A DNA stretch of 38,762 bases from an uncultured bacterium (lineage in GTDB: Bacteria; Planctomycetota; Phycisphaerae; Phycisphaerales; SM1A02). The position numbers and the translations under genes were made by a program. The notes below the pieces were generated by a model. The model had not been told where the DNA came from and searched no databases. It saw only the letters and a list, made by a program, of their open reading frames with translations. Position 1 is the stretch's first letter; the number at the start of each line of letters is the position of its first letter. Below, piece by piece: positions 16,588 through 24,658 of the stretch. The stretch is taken from NCBI GenBank assembly GCA_903919715.1, contig CAIXJC010000056.1, positions 1 through 38,762 on the forward strand, read 5' to 3'.

Positions 16588-17627
16588 TCACGCAGCGTCA
16601 CGATTCGCGAGCGTTCACAGTCGTCGAACTGCTGGTCGTTGTCGGAATCATTGCGCTCCTCGTGGCGTTGGTGCTCGTCGGTTTTCAAAAGGCAAAACTG
16701 CTCGCACGCACTGCGATGTGTCTGTCGAATCAACGTCAACTCGCATTGGCTCAAGCGGGTTACGCCACCGATAACGGCGGCGCATTCGCAAGTCCACGCA
16801 CCTCGATCCCAGTCGGCGCACTCACGTTGACATTTACGGGTGTGTGTAGCGAGAAACTTGTGATCAATAACGGCAACACATCAAATGAGAGTTACCACAC
16901 GTGGACTGCGTCATATGGCGCAGGACTTGTGGGTGGAATCGAATATGAATTCGGCGTGAATAGCACGAATCCACTAGCAAAAGCACTCTCTGGAGGCCGA
17001 CTCTATGCATATATCGGATCATCGTTGGTCTATCGATCGCCATTCGACACAACCGCTCGCATTCGAAGTTATTCATTCAGCGGCTTTGTCGGCACAACAA
17101 CTGCGGGCGACAATTCTGGATTCGGCCAATCATGGCAGCCTTGGTTTTGTAGCCAGGGCGTGGAACCATCCGAACTCGTCACGACACACACAAATCGCAT
17201 AAAGGTCCCAGCGCAAACTCTCTGTTCGATTGTCGAAGATGATCCGACGAATGGTTTGAGTTACAACGAGCAGAGTTGGATGATCGATCCACGTCCGCCG
17301 GCTGGAAGTCTTGCGCCATCTGGCGCAGTCAATCCGGGTCTCTGGGGAAATTCTTCTGGATGGCTCGGATGGATTGACGCGCCTGCATTCTGGGAACCTC
17401 GTGCGATTACATACAGCTACTGCGATGGATCGACGGAGTCCTATTCACTGCAAAATCCAAATTTAGTTGGGATGATTCAAGGTCCGCCTGGTGCCGGATA
17501 CGGTCCTTATTTCCCGCAGCCAGCGGACAACGCAGCATCGGGTCCGTGGCGCCGAGATTGGATGCATTTTCGCGAACGGCTCTTGCCTGGCGTAATCCCG
17601 CCGATGATTCCTCGGTATCAACAATGA
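16584..17627 (+). CDS. Pseudopilin-like protein, array member 3
   Basis: A 347-residue paralogue. The leader MITQRHDSRA precedes FTVVELLVVV, with Ala at -1. It shares the array blocks but is the most divergent in the middle. CSEKLVIN replaces the CGSF region, PREWVTTH has become PSELVTTH, PFDTTARIRSYSF replaces PLDPTDR, and YSYCDGSTESYSLQN has Cys in place of Val. The extra or moved cysteines suggest a changed disulfide pattern. The start ATG 16584 overlaps the stop of member 2 by ATGA, and its own stop overlaps member 4 likewise. The 5' 100 bases are very similar in DNA to member 1, consistent with tandem duplication or gene conversion. Confidence 0.85.
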   Translation: MITQRHDSRAFTVVELLVVVGIIALLVALVLVGFQKAKLLARTAMCLSNQRQLALAQAGYATDNGGAFASPRTSIPVGALTLTFTGVCSEKLVINNGNTSNESYHTWTASYGAGLVGGIEYEFGVNSTNPLAKALSGGRLYAYIGSSLVYRSPFDTTARIRSYSFSGFVGTTTAGDNSGFGQSWQPWFCSQGVEPSELVTTHTNRIKVPAQTLCSIVEDDPTNGLSYNEQSWMIDPRPPAGSLAPSGAVNPGLWGNSSGWLGWIDAPAFWEPRAITYSYCDGSTESYSLQNPNLVGMIQGPPGAGYGPYFPQPADNAASGPWRRDWMHFRERLLPGVIPPMIPRYQQ

Positions 17628-18652
17628 ATTCGCCACATCGACATTCGCGAGCATTCACGGTCGTCGAGTTGCTCGTGGTTGTCGCAATCATCGCGCTCCT
17701 ACTGGCGTTGCTGCTCGTTGGATTTCGCAAGGTGAAATTGATGGCACGGACGGCGGGATGTCTTTCAAATCAGCGTCAAATTTCCCTTGCTCAATCGAGC
17801 TATGCCACTGACAACGGTGGTGCATTTGCAAGCCCGTGCACATCATTTCGCGGCGCAATGGGCGCATTCACTTTGTCGAGTACCTGTGGCAGTTTTTCAA
17901 TCGTGCTCAACAATGGAAATTTGACGAACGCGTCGTATCACTCATGGACTGCGTCGTATCCCGGCGCAGACCGCGATGGGAACGAGAGGATGAATGGCGG
18001 ATCAGAAAGTGAAGGGGCGCTGAAGCAAGGGCGACTCTTTTCGTATGTCGGCTCCGTGCCTGTGTATCGATCGCCGCTCGATCCGACGGGTCGGCTTCGC
18101 AGTTATTCCCTCAGTGCATTTGTGGGCGTGACTGTTCCAAACGATGTTTCAAATTACGGCAAAGCATGGTTGGATTGGTATTGCAGTCAAGGGATCACTC
18201 CGCGAACGTGGAAGTCGACTCACTTGGCACAGATTAAAGCTCCATCGCACACGATCATGTCGATCGTCGAGCAAGATGGAGGGCCGAGTGGTTACAACAC
18301 ACACGGTTGGGTGATTGATCCGCGGCCGCCCGCTGGTTCGATTGCACCTGCGGGAACGCCGAATCCTGCGGCATGGTCGACTGCCCCTGGATGGGCGGGG
18401 TGGATTGACACTCCTGCGATGTGGGAACCGAGCGGCGTGACATACAGCTATGTGGATGGATCGACAGAGTCGTACGCATTCCAAAATCCCGCAGTCGTTG
18501 CAACGATGCAGCAAATGCAAGGGGCTGGAAATAGTCACTCGTATGTGCAGCCTGCAGACGCTGGAGGTGACGCACTGCGCCGCGATTGGATGCATTTTCG
18601 TGATCGACTGTTGCCGGGTGTGATACCGCCGATGATTCCAAGATTTCAGTAG
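17624..18652 (+). CDS. Pseudopilin-like protein, array member 4
   Basis: A 342-residue paralogue, the last of the array. The leader MNSPHRHSRA precedes FTVVELLVVVAIIALLLALL. Conserved blocks are CLSNQRQISLAQSSYATDNG, STCGSFS, PLDPTGRLRSYSLS, WYCSQGITPRTW, WVIDPRPPAGS, YSYVDGSTESY and RRDWMHFRDRLLPG, ending PMIPRFQ. The middle differs from the others (PGADRDGNERMNGG), as does QMQGAGNSHSY near the end. The start ATG 17624 overlaps the previous stop by ATGA. Convergent asnS ends 143 bases downstream, and no strong terminator is seen between them. The four products have similar length and the same ends, so they probably share a fold while differing at exposed surfaces. Confidence 0.85.
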   Translation: MNSPHRHSRAFTVVELLVVVAIIALLLALLLVGFRKVKLMARTAGCLSNQRQISLAQSSYATDNGGAFASPCTSFRGAMGAFTLSSTCGSFSIVLNNGNLTNASYHSWTASYPGADRDGNERMNGGSESEGALKQGRLFSYVGSVPVYRSPLDPTGRLRSYSLSAFVGVTVPNDVSNYGKAWLDWYCSQGITPRTWKSTHLAQIKAPSHTIMSIVEQDGGPSGYNTHGWVIDPRPPAGSIAPAGTPNPAAWSTAPGWAGWIDTPAMWEPSGVTYSYVDGSTESYAFQNPAVVATMQQMQGAGNSHSYVQPADAGGDALRRDWMHFRDRLLPGVIPPMIPRFQ

Positions 18653-18765
18653 CGCAACTGAGACAGCCACGGAATTACATATGCTTGCAGCCGTAAATAG
18701 ATTCTTCCGGGCTCAAACAGTCCTCGGCGGCTTCGCAGACGCTCGCATAAAACATCCCATCGTTG

Positions 18766-18800
18766 TTTGAGCGGGAGCGACGAATCAACCCTCGCTCAAA
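18766..18800. terminator. Inverted repeat at the asnS 3' end
   Basis: TTTGAGCGGGAG pairs imperfectly with CTCGCTCAAA across a loop of about 12 bases, overlapping the asnS stop codon. It lies between the convergent pseudopilin array and asnS and could work in both directions. No long T-run follows, so confidence is low. Confidence 0.35.
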
Positions 18801-20208
18801 ACTCGCAAGACTTCGGCGTCCGCGCGAATGGAATCACGTCGCGAATGTTTGCCATTCCCGTCGCATAAACGATTGCTCGTTCGAATCCAAGTCCAAAGCC
18901 CGCGTGCGGCACGGTTCCGTAACGTCGCAGATCTCGATACCACCAATAGGCATTGCGATCGAGCTTCATTTCATCGATGCGTTTGTCGAGCATGTCGAGT
19001 CGTTCTTCGCGTTGGCTGCCTCCGACGATTTCGCCGATGCCTGGAGCGAGAATGTCCATCGCGGCGACGGTCTTGCCATCATCATTCATGCGCATATAAA
19101 ACGCTTTGATGTCCTTGGGATAGTTCATCAAGATCACTGGTCGACCGACAAGTTGTTCCGTCAGATACCGCTCATGTTCGCTCTGCAAATCTGTTCCCCA
19201 AGAAACGGGATATTCAAACTTGTGCCCTTTGGCGATCGCGGCTTCGAGATGGCGAATGCCATCGGTGTAATTCATCCGCTCGAAAGGAGCTTCGACTAAT
19301 TTCTCCAATCGTGTGATGCATTCTTTGTCGATGCGTTCTGCGAAAAATTTCAAATCGTCGCCGCGTTCGTTCAACAGTGCTTTGAACATGAATTTCAACA
19401 AGTCTTCCGCGAGTTGCGCATCTTCGGTCAGGCTTGCGAACGCAATTTCTGGCTCGATCATCCAGAACTCGGACAAGTGCCGACTCGTGTTGGAATTTTC
19501 AGCGCGAAATGTTGGCCCGAATGTGTAGACCTTGCTCAGCGCTGTGCACCAGGTTTCGACATTCAATTGCCCAGAAACAGTCAGGTGCGCTTCGCGTCCG
19601 AAAAAATCCTGCGAGTAATCAACTTTGCCTTCTGGAGTGCGGGGAATGTTCGCTAAATCAAGAGTCGATACGCGGAACATTTGGCCTGCACCTTCGCAGT
19701 CATTGCCCGTGATAATCGGAGTATGAATCCAACAGAATCCGCGTTCATTAAAAAATCGATGGACGGCCATCGCAAGACAGTGTCGCACGCGACCGATCGC
19801 TCCAAAGGTGTTGGTTCGAGGGCGTAGATGGGCGACTTCGCGCAGGTACTCAAACGAATGCGGTTTAGGTTGAATCGGATACGTATCTGGATCTTCAACC
19901 CAACCAACCACTTCAACTTTGATCGCTTGCAGTTCGACTGATTGTCCCTTGCCTTGGCTTGTGACGACTTCGCCTTCTGCGATCACCGCACAGCTGGCAG
20001 TCAATTTCTGAATTTCGCTGGCATAGTTCGCGACCGTGTTCGCAACGACGACTTGGGCTGAATCGAAACATGACCCGTCGCTCAACTGAATAAAGGAGAT
20101 GCCCGCCTTAGAGTCTCGCCGAGTTCGCACCCAGCCTTTCAAACGGACGGTCTTGCCAACGTAGTCAGCGGAATTACGGAAGAGTTCGGCAACGGATAAA
20201 TCGATCAT
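18796..20208 (-). CDS. asnS: Asparaginyl-tRNA synthetase
   Basis: A 470-residue class IIb aminoacyl-tRNA synthetase, cytoplasmic, charging tRNA-Asn with asparagine. The N-terminal OB-fold anticodon-binding domain (about 1-110) contains [20 protein letters not shown]. The catalytic domain has motif 2 in [27 protein letters not shown] sequence ([16 protein letters not shown], about 255-270). Motif 3 lies in [16 protein letters not shown], and the end RTPKSCEF resembles the usual AsnRS C-terminus. Length matches the family. The ENS and TSRHLSEF residues separate it from AspRS. The start ATG at 20208 follows a weak GAGG. The gene faces the pseudopilin array and is divergent from the receiver-like gene. 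Confidence 0.96.
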   Translation of the reverse strand: MIDLSVAELFRNSADYVGKTVRLKGWVRTRRDSKAGISFIQLSDGSCFDSAQVVVANTVANYASEIQKLTASCAVIAEGEVVTSQGKGQSVELQAIKVEVVGWVEDPDTYPIQPKPHSFEYLREVAHLRPRTNTFGAIGRVRHCLAMAVHRFFNERGFCWIHTPIITGNDCEGAGQMFRVSTLDLANIPRTPEGKVDYSQDFFGREAHLTVSGQLNVETWCTALSKVYTFGPTFRAENSNTSRHLSEFWMIEPEIAFASLTEDAQLAEDLLKFMFKALLNERGDDLKFFAERIDKECITRLEKLVEAPFERMNYTDGIRHLEAAIAKGHKFEYPVSWGTDLQSEHERYLTEQLVGRPVILMNYPKDIKAFYMRMNDDGKTVAAMDILAPGIGEIVGGSQREERLDMLDKRIDEMKLDRNAYWWYRDLRRYGTVPHAGFGLGFERAIVYATGMANIRDVIPFARTPKSCEF

Positions 20209-20344
20209 CGCCTCAAGGTAGTTTGGGATTGCTTTCAGCGGTTTCCCGCCAAATTGGCAGAGTTATGCGCAAGGTGGTTTGCCAGAACTTCGTGAGGGAT
20301 ACGAGTGCACCCCCCAACAAACCTTGCATGGCACGCAGTTTGCT

Positions 20345-20872
20345 ATGCAAACAACGATGAATCACGGATTTCGCCAACATCCAGCGCCAGAATCAGGAGT
20401 ATTTGCTTCTGGCGGCGATCATCCTCAACGGCTCAACCTCTTATTGGCTTATGGCGGTTGGCGCGAAGATTCGTTCGCGGATCAGTTACCGCCACTTTTG
20501 GAACCGCTTGGCGTGCATTGCATCCGAAGTCGTACCGCACGGGAAGCCCGTGATATTATCGGACACAATCGTGTCCATATCGCTGTGATTGATCTTTCAA
20601 CTCCAGCCGACGATTCTGCGATTGCACAAGAGCATGGTGAATCACTCGGTTCGCGAGTTCTTCACCTTCTGCGTGCGATGAATCCAGTTCCGCCGATGGT
20701 GGTCGTTCGTCCTCCCCAAATTTCCGCTCGCGAATCTGCGCGAGGTCTCGGCGAAGCGCTGCGAGAAGGTGCATTCTCAGTTCTGGAACGTCCAGTTCCA
20801 ATCGAATTCATGCTCGAGACTCTGCGTCGAGTCATTCAACGGCACTACGCCGGCCATTGGCCAGCAAATTGA
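20345..20872 (+). CDS. Degenerate response-regulator receiver-domain protein
   Basis: A 175-residue protein resembling a CheY-type receiver with no output domain. Strand 1 is RLNLLLAYGG, which lacks the usual acidic pair. Strand 3 is HIAVIDLSTP with the phosphoacceptor-like Asp. Strand 4 is PPMVVVRPP, and strand 5 is FSVLERPV, where Arg replaces the invariant Lys of the KP motif. Loss of the acidic pair and the Lys suggests it is not phosphorylated normally. The N-terminal 40 residues look disordered (HPAPESGV). The start ATG 20345 was chosen as the first ATG before the domain; ATG 20357 and an upstream TTG at 20279 are alternatives. It precedes groES by 79 bases in the same direction, so co-transcription is possible. 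Confidence 0.6.
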   Translation: MQTTMNHGFRQHPAPESGVFASGGDHPQRLNLLLAYGGWREDSFADQLPPLLEPLGVHCIRSRTAREARDIIGHNRVHIAVIDLSTPADDSAIAQEHGESLGSRVLHLLRAMNPVPPMVVVRPPQISARESARGLGEALREGAFSVLERPVPIEFMLETLRRVIQRHYAGHWPAN

Positions 20873-20951
20873 TCCAATCTTCAGTCCATTTTTACCCAGT
20901 CCAGTTCACCAGGTTTTTCGACCGTAGTTTTCAAAGAAAGGCAATGCAAAC

Positions 20952-21242
20952 ATGAAAGTTCGACCACTCGGAGACAAAATAATCGTCAAGCGCGACGAGG
21001 CTCAGTCCAAGACGGAATCCGGAATCTTCATTCCAGAAGCTGCAAAGGATAAGCCAAAGCAAGGCAAGATCGTGGCGCTCGGTTCTGGAATCCTGAACAA
21101 GGACACTGGCAAGTACATGCCATTCACTGTGAAGAAGGGCGACACCGTTCTCTTCACGACATATTCGGGAACTGAAATCAAGATCGACGGCGAGACTTTC
21201 ATCATCATGACCGAAGAAGACATTCTCGGCATCATTGACTGA
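20952..21242 (+). CDS. groES: Co-chaperonin GroES
   Basis: A 96-residue heptameric lid of the GroEL chaperonin. It has MKVRPLGDKIIVKRDEAQSKTESGI with the mobile loop (about 17-32, ending GIFIPEAAKDKP) that docks to GroEL. It also shows KKGDTVLFTTYSGTEIKIDGE and the terminal EEDILGIID. GAAAGG lies about 10 bases before the ATG. It sits 47 bases upstream of groEL in the standard order. The inverted repeat CIRCE (HrcA operator) was sought in the 79 bases upstream and not seen. Confidence 0.97.
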   Translation: MKVRPLGDKIIVKRDEAQSKTESGIFIPEAAKDKPKQGKIVALGSGILNKDTGKYMPFTVKKGDTVLFTTYSGTEIKIDGETFIIMTEEDILGIID

Positions 21243-21289
21243 TCAACCTTTTCATTCAATCACATCAATCCTCATAAACGGAGCAAACA

Positions 21290-22921
21290 ATGACAGCAAA
21301 ACAAATTAGTTATGACAACGATGCGCGCGAGCGCATTCTTCGCGGCGTGCAGAAGCTCGCCAAAGCCGTCAAGGTCACACTCGGCCCATCTGGTCGCGTT
21401 GTGATTCTTGAAAAATCCTTCGGAGCCCCGACCGTCACCAAGGACGGCGTGACTGTTGCCAAGGAAGTTGAACTTGAAGATCCATACGAAAATATGGGCG
21501 CTCAAATGGTCAAAGAAGTTGCCAGCAAGTCCAGTAAGGATGCGGGCGACGGAACGACTACCGCAACGATCTACGCCGAGGCCATCTTTACTGAAGGCTT
21601 GAAGAACATCACCGCGGGCGCCAATGCGAACATGGTTCGTCGTGGCATCGATGCGGCAGTGCGCGAAGTTGTTGAGGAACTGAAGCGTCTCTCGAAGCCT
21701 GTGAAGAACTCGAAAGAAATTTCGCAGGTTGGAACATGCTCAGCAAACCACGACACGCAGATCGGCGCAATCATCGCCGAAGCGATGGACAAGGTTGGCA
21801 AAGATGGTGTCATTACTGTTGAAGAAGGCAAGAGTCTCGAAACCGAAGTGGAATTGCTCGAAGGTATGCAGTTCGACAAGGGCTATTTAAGCCCTCATTT
21901 CGTGACGAATCCTGCTGCAATGGAATGCATCCTCGAAGATGCGGTCGTTCTCATTCACGAGAAGAAGATCTCGTCCGCAAAGGAACTCCTGCCAATCCTC
22001 GGCAAGGTTGCTGAAGCAGGTCGTTCGCTTTTGATCGTCGCGGAAGATATCGATGGCGAAGCACTCGCAATGCTTGTCGTGAACAAGTTGCGCGGCGTCC
22101 TGAAGGTTTGTGCTGTGAAGGCTCCTGGATTCGGAGATCGTCGCAAGGCGATGCTCGAAGATATCTCGGTGCTCACCGGCGGTCAGCCGATCATGGAAGA
22201 ACTCGGTATTCAACTCGAGAACGTGACGATTGCCGAACTTGGTCGCGCCAAGAAGATCACGATCGACAAGGATAATTGCACGATCGTCGAAGGCGGCGGC
22301 AAGACCAAGGACATCCAAGGTCGAATCGAGCAGCTCAAGAGTCAGATCGATGCAGTCAGCAGCGATTACGACCGCGAGAAGTTGCAAGAACGATTGGCGA
22401 AGCTCGCTGGTGGCGTTGCGCAGATCAATGTCGGCGCAGCGACTGAAGTCGAGATGAAAGAGAAGAAGGCTCGCGTTGAAGATGCACTTCACGCTTGTCG
22501 CGCGGCAGTCGAGGAAGGAATTCTTCCAGGCGGTGGCGTTGCTGTTCTTCGAACGCGCAAGGCACTCGACAAGATCAAGAAGACCTTGGTCGGCGACGAG
22601 CAGGTTGGCGTCGAAATCGTTCAGCGTGCTCTTTCGGCACCGATCAAGCAGATCGCATCAAATTGCGGTTTGGATGGTTCGATTGTTGCGCAGAAGGTCG
22701 AAGAGGCCTCGGATCCTTCGTACGGATTCAATGCATCAACTGGTGTGTACCAAGACCTCGTCAAGGCTGGCGTGATCGTGCCGACGAAAGTCGAACGCGT
22801 GGCTCTTCAGAATGCGGCGAGTATCGCCGGACTGCTGTTGACCACTGATTGCGCTATCACCGATATCAAAGAGAAGAAGTCAAAGGCCCCATCAGCTGGC
22901 GACGAAGAAATGGATTATTGA
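21290..22921 (+). CDS. groEL: Chaperonin GroEL
   Basis: A 543-residue 60-kDa chaperonin. It shows the ATP-binding signatures [20 protein letters not shown] and [11 protein letters not shown] (about 86-96). The apical domain contains [20 protein letters not shown], and the equatorial C-terminal part has [15 protein letters not shown]. The hinge glycine regions and length are normal. The C-terminus reads [12 protein letters not shown] rather than the Gly-Gly-Met repeats of proteobacterial GroEL, so the disordered tail inside the cavity is acidic and lacks GGM. The start is preceded by CGGAG about 6 bases upstream. A strong terminator follows at 22997. Confidence 0.98.
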   Translation: MTAKQISYDNDARERILRGVQKLAKAVKVTLGPSGRVVILEKSFGAPTVTKDGVTVAKEVELEDPYENMGAQMVKEVASKSSKDAGDGTTTATIYAEAIFTEGLKNITAGANANMVRRGIDAAVREVVEELKRLSKPVKNSKEISQVGTCSANHDTQIGAIIAEAMDKVGKDGVITVEEGKSLETEVELLEGMQFDKGYLSPHFVTNPAAMECILEDAVVLIHEKKISSAKELLPILGKVAEAGRSLLIVAEDIDGEALAMLVVNKLRGVLKVCAVKAPGFGDRRKAMLEDISVLTGGQPIMEELGIQLENVTIAELGRAKKITIDKDNCTIVEGGGKTKDIQGRIEQLKSQIDAVSSDYDREKLQERLAKLAGGVAQINVGAATEVEMKEKKARVEDALHACRAAVEEGILPGGGVAVLRTRKALDKIKKTLVGDEQVGVEIVQRALSAPIKQIASNCGLDGSIVAQKVEEASDPSYGFNASTGVYQDLVKAGVIVPTKVERVALQNAASIAGLLLTTDCAITDIKEKKSKAPSAGDEEMDY

Positions 22922-22996
22922 TAGTTCGATAAAACGAATTAAGCCGATCGGTCGCGGATCGGGAGCGTCTCCCCGGTAGACACGACGAGCGGTTTC

Positions 22997-23036
22997 AAGG
23001 CCCCGAGCCCCAGAAATGGGATTCGGGGCCTTTTCT
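22997..23036 (+). terminator. Intrinsic terminator of groESL
   Basis: AAGGCCCCGA pairs with TCGGGGCCTT, with an inner stem CCCA-GAAA-TGGG, followed by TTTTC. It is a strong GC-rich stem with T-run, 76 bases beyond the groEL stop. Confidence 0.85.
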
Positions 23037-23085
23037 TGTTTGCCCGCAAGACTCCCCAGGCGTGCGAGTTTCGGAGCGAGAGGCC

Positions 23086-23113
23086 AAGCGCGTGCCCAAG
23101 CGCGTGCCCAAGC
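23086..23113. repeat. 12-bp tandem repeat AAGCGCGTGCCC
   Basis: Two perfect copies plus the start of a third lie between the groEL terminator and the terminator of the convergent pseudopilin gene. No gene is seen in this stretch (23037-23133). Confidence 0.7.
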
Positions 23114-23133
23114 GAGGCGCTAAACGTGATGTC

Positions 23134-23166
23134 ATAAAAAAAGCGCCGCAACAAGTGCGGCGCTTT
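23134..23166 (-). terminator. Intrinsic terminator of the solitary pseudopilin gene
   Basis: AAAGCGCCGCA, loop ACAAG, TGCGGCGCTTT: a perfect 11-bp stem. On the minus strand it is followed by TTTTTTTAT and lies 49 bases past the stop of the gene at 23215. A typical Rho-independent terminator. Confidence 0.85.
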
Positions 23167-23214
23167 GAGAGATGCAAGAATGAATTGGTTCGGCTTGAAG
23201 CCAAACCAGTCAGA

Positions 23215-24405
23215 TCAGTTTCCAGACTTCAGAATGTCGCGACCCAAGATTCCGTCGGTCGTCAGCATGTGGAAGCTGGTTGGCTTCATATCAATTAACG
23301 GATCGTAACCCGCGCCAGTCGTGTACCAGCCGTTGTTGCCCATTGGCGTTCCACGGTGCCACAGTCCTTTGCCGAGTACGCACATTCCTGAATTCGCAGC
23401 ATTCTGCACCGACGCGCGCTTGTCGTCGTTGATGGCGGTGTTCATTCCGCAGAGCTGTACGTGTCCGTCTAAGAAGAGGCATGCAGGTGACGAGTTGTAA
23501 CCTTCATTGAACAGCCAGTTTCGTGGCGTCGCAAAGTTTCCGTTGAGTTCAGGACCTTGCTTGTTCTGGAGCCAGAGCTTTTCGATAACCATCGTCTTCT
23601 GGTCTGGAAACACTGCCATTCCCATCAAAGGAGAACGGTATCCACCAGGTCCGAGCAAGTTCTGCTTGCCAGCATTTGGGCAATCGCGAACACTCGAAGC
23701 ATGAGCCGTTGGTGGGATCATGTTGGCAGGACTCCACATGTATGTTGGGAAAGTGATCTGCTGCGCATTGGTCGGATTTGACGTGTATTCCGCTTCATTT
23801 TGAAGGCCATAGTCGCAACTTTGCAGTCCAATTCGATCCTTTGGAGCGAAGTAAACCTTGTCGTAATAGCGTCCATTCACATATGCATTGAATGACTTTG
23901 TGTTGATCATTTCATGTGCACCGAATGAATTGGTGTACGGATTCGTTGGATTTCCAGGACCTCCGCCTCCTGGAGCAGCCCAGACCATTGGCAAGAGAAC
24001 TTGCCAGTTTCCGCACTGTCCAACTCCTTGTGGACAGAGCGCACCAGCGACCCAGTAACCCCAGAGTCCGCCAGTTGTGTCGAAGCCTAAAAGTTGCTGC
24101 GATGGGCAAGCGACAGTTGCGACATAGTTAGCGCAACTGCCCTGAACTTGACCCGCATCGTCAGGGATAGCCGTGAAGTGGCGATCCGACCAATCTGCTG
24201 CGTACGCAAAATTGGCTTTCGACATGTTGTTGAGGTTTCCGAGCGATTGTGTAATGAGAGCTCCGTCCTTCGCCTTACCGATGGCGGGGAGGAGGATCGC
24301 GATCAGCAAAGAGATGATCGAGACCACCACGAGCAATTCAATAATCGTGAATGCTCGCCGAGATAGCTTTGCAATTGTGTTTGTGGTGTTGATGATGTTT
24401 GTCAT
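23215..24405 (-). CDS. Solitary pseudopilin-like protein with C-terminal DG motif
   Basis: A 396-residue protein with an 18-residue leader ending SRRA before FTIIELLVVVSIISLLIAILLP, a type IV pseudopilin N-terminus with Glu at +5 and Ala at -1. The body resembles planctomycete type II secretion-like pseudopilins of the H-X9-DG/DUF1559 style: GKAKDG and LGNLNNMSKANFAYAADWSD after the helix, and PACLFLDGHVQLCGMN near the end. The body carries many cysteines and is unlike the four-gene array in this window. The start ATG 24405 has AGGA about 9-10 bases upstream; ATG 24423 is rejected. A terminator follows. Upstream lie a TATAAA box and a 15-bp tandem repeat, suggesting its own regulated promoter. 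Confidence 0.85.
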   Translation of the reverse strand: MTNIINTTNTIAKLSRRAFTIIELLVVVSIISLLIAILLPAIGKAKDGALITQSLGNLNNMSKANFAYAADWSDRHFTAIPDDAGQVQGSCANYVATVACPSQQLLGFDTTGGLWGYWVAGALCPQGVGQCGNWQVLLPMVWAAPGGGGPGNPTNPYTNSFGAHEMINTKSFNAYVNGRYYDKVYFAPKDRIGLQSCDYGLQNEAEYTSNPTNAQQITFPTYMWSPANMIPPTAHASSVRDCPNAGKQNLLGPGGYRSPLMGMAVFPDQKTMVIEKLWLQNKQGPELNGNFATPRNWLFNEGYNSSPACLFLDGHVQLCGMNTAINDDKRASVQNAANSGMCVLGKGLWHRGTPMGNNGWYTTGAGYDPLIDMKPTSFHMLTTDGILGRDILKSGN

Positions 24406-24457
24406 GGGCGTTTTTCCTAGCAAGCGGCCGAGTGGCCTACGGATTCAAATGAGACGG

Positions 24458-24487
24458 GATTTCCGAACAACAAATTTCCGAACAACA
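24458..24487. repeat. 15-bp direct tandem repeat upstream of the solitary pseudopilin
   Basis: Two copies of (G/A)ATTTCCGAACAACA in perfect head-to-tail register, 53-82 bases before the minus-strand start codon at 24405. On the minus strand TATAAA (24493-24498) lies just upstream, so the repeats would overlap or immediately follow the transcription start. They may be a paired operator or an RNA-level element. Confidence 0.7.
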
Positions 24488-24658
24488 GGTCATTTATAAG
24501 GTTCGGTAGGGATGAATCGCACTGTGCTTCGCATCGACTCCGAACCCCGTCTTGGAATATTACGCTTGCCCTTCTTCGCTGTATGCTTTCTTTTCAGAAA
24601 AATCTTAAAAAATTGTCCCAGATTTACCGCTGACAGTCTTCGTTTGAGCCCTCAATAA

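Noticed and set aside
14501..18652. CRISPR array or phase-variable shufflon
   Set aside because: The repeats are whole genes, not short repeats with spacers, and no recombinase gene or inverted crossover sites were found.
18149..18670. Minus-strand open frame of 173 codons
   Set aside because: Antisense to pseudopilin member 4, Arg/His-rich, and similar shadows occur opposite the other members.
20873..20951. CIRCE (HrcA) operator before groES
   Set aside because: No TTAGCACTC-N9-GAGTGCTAA-like inverted repeat is present in the 79 bases upstream.
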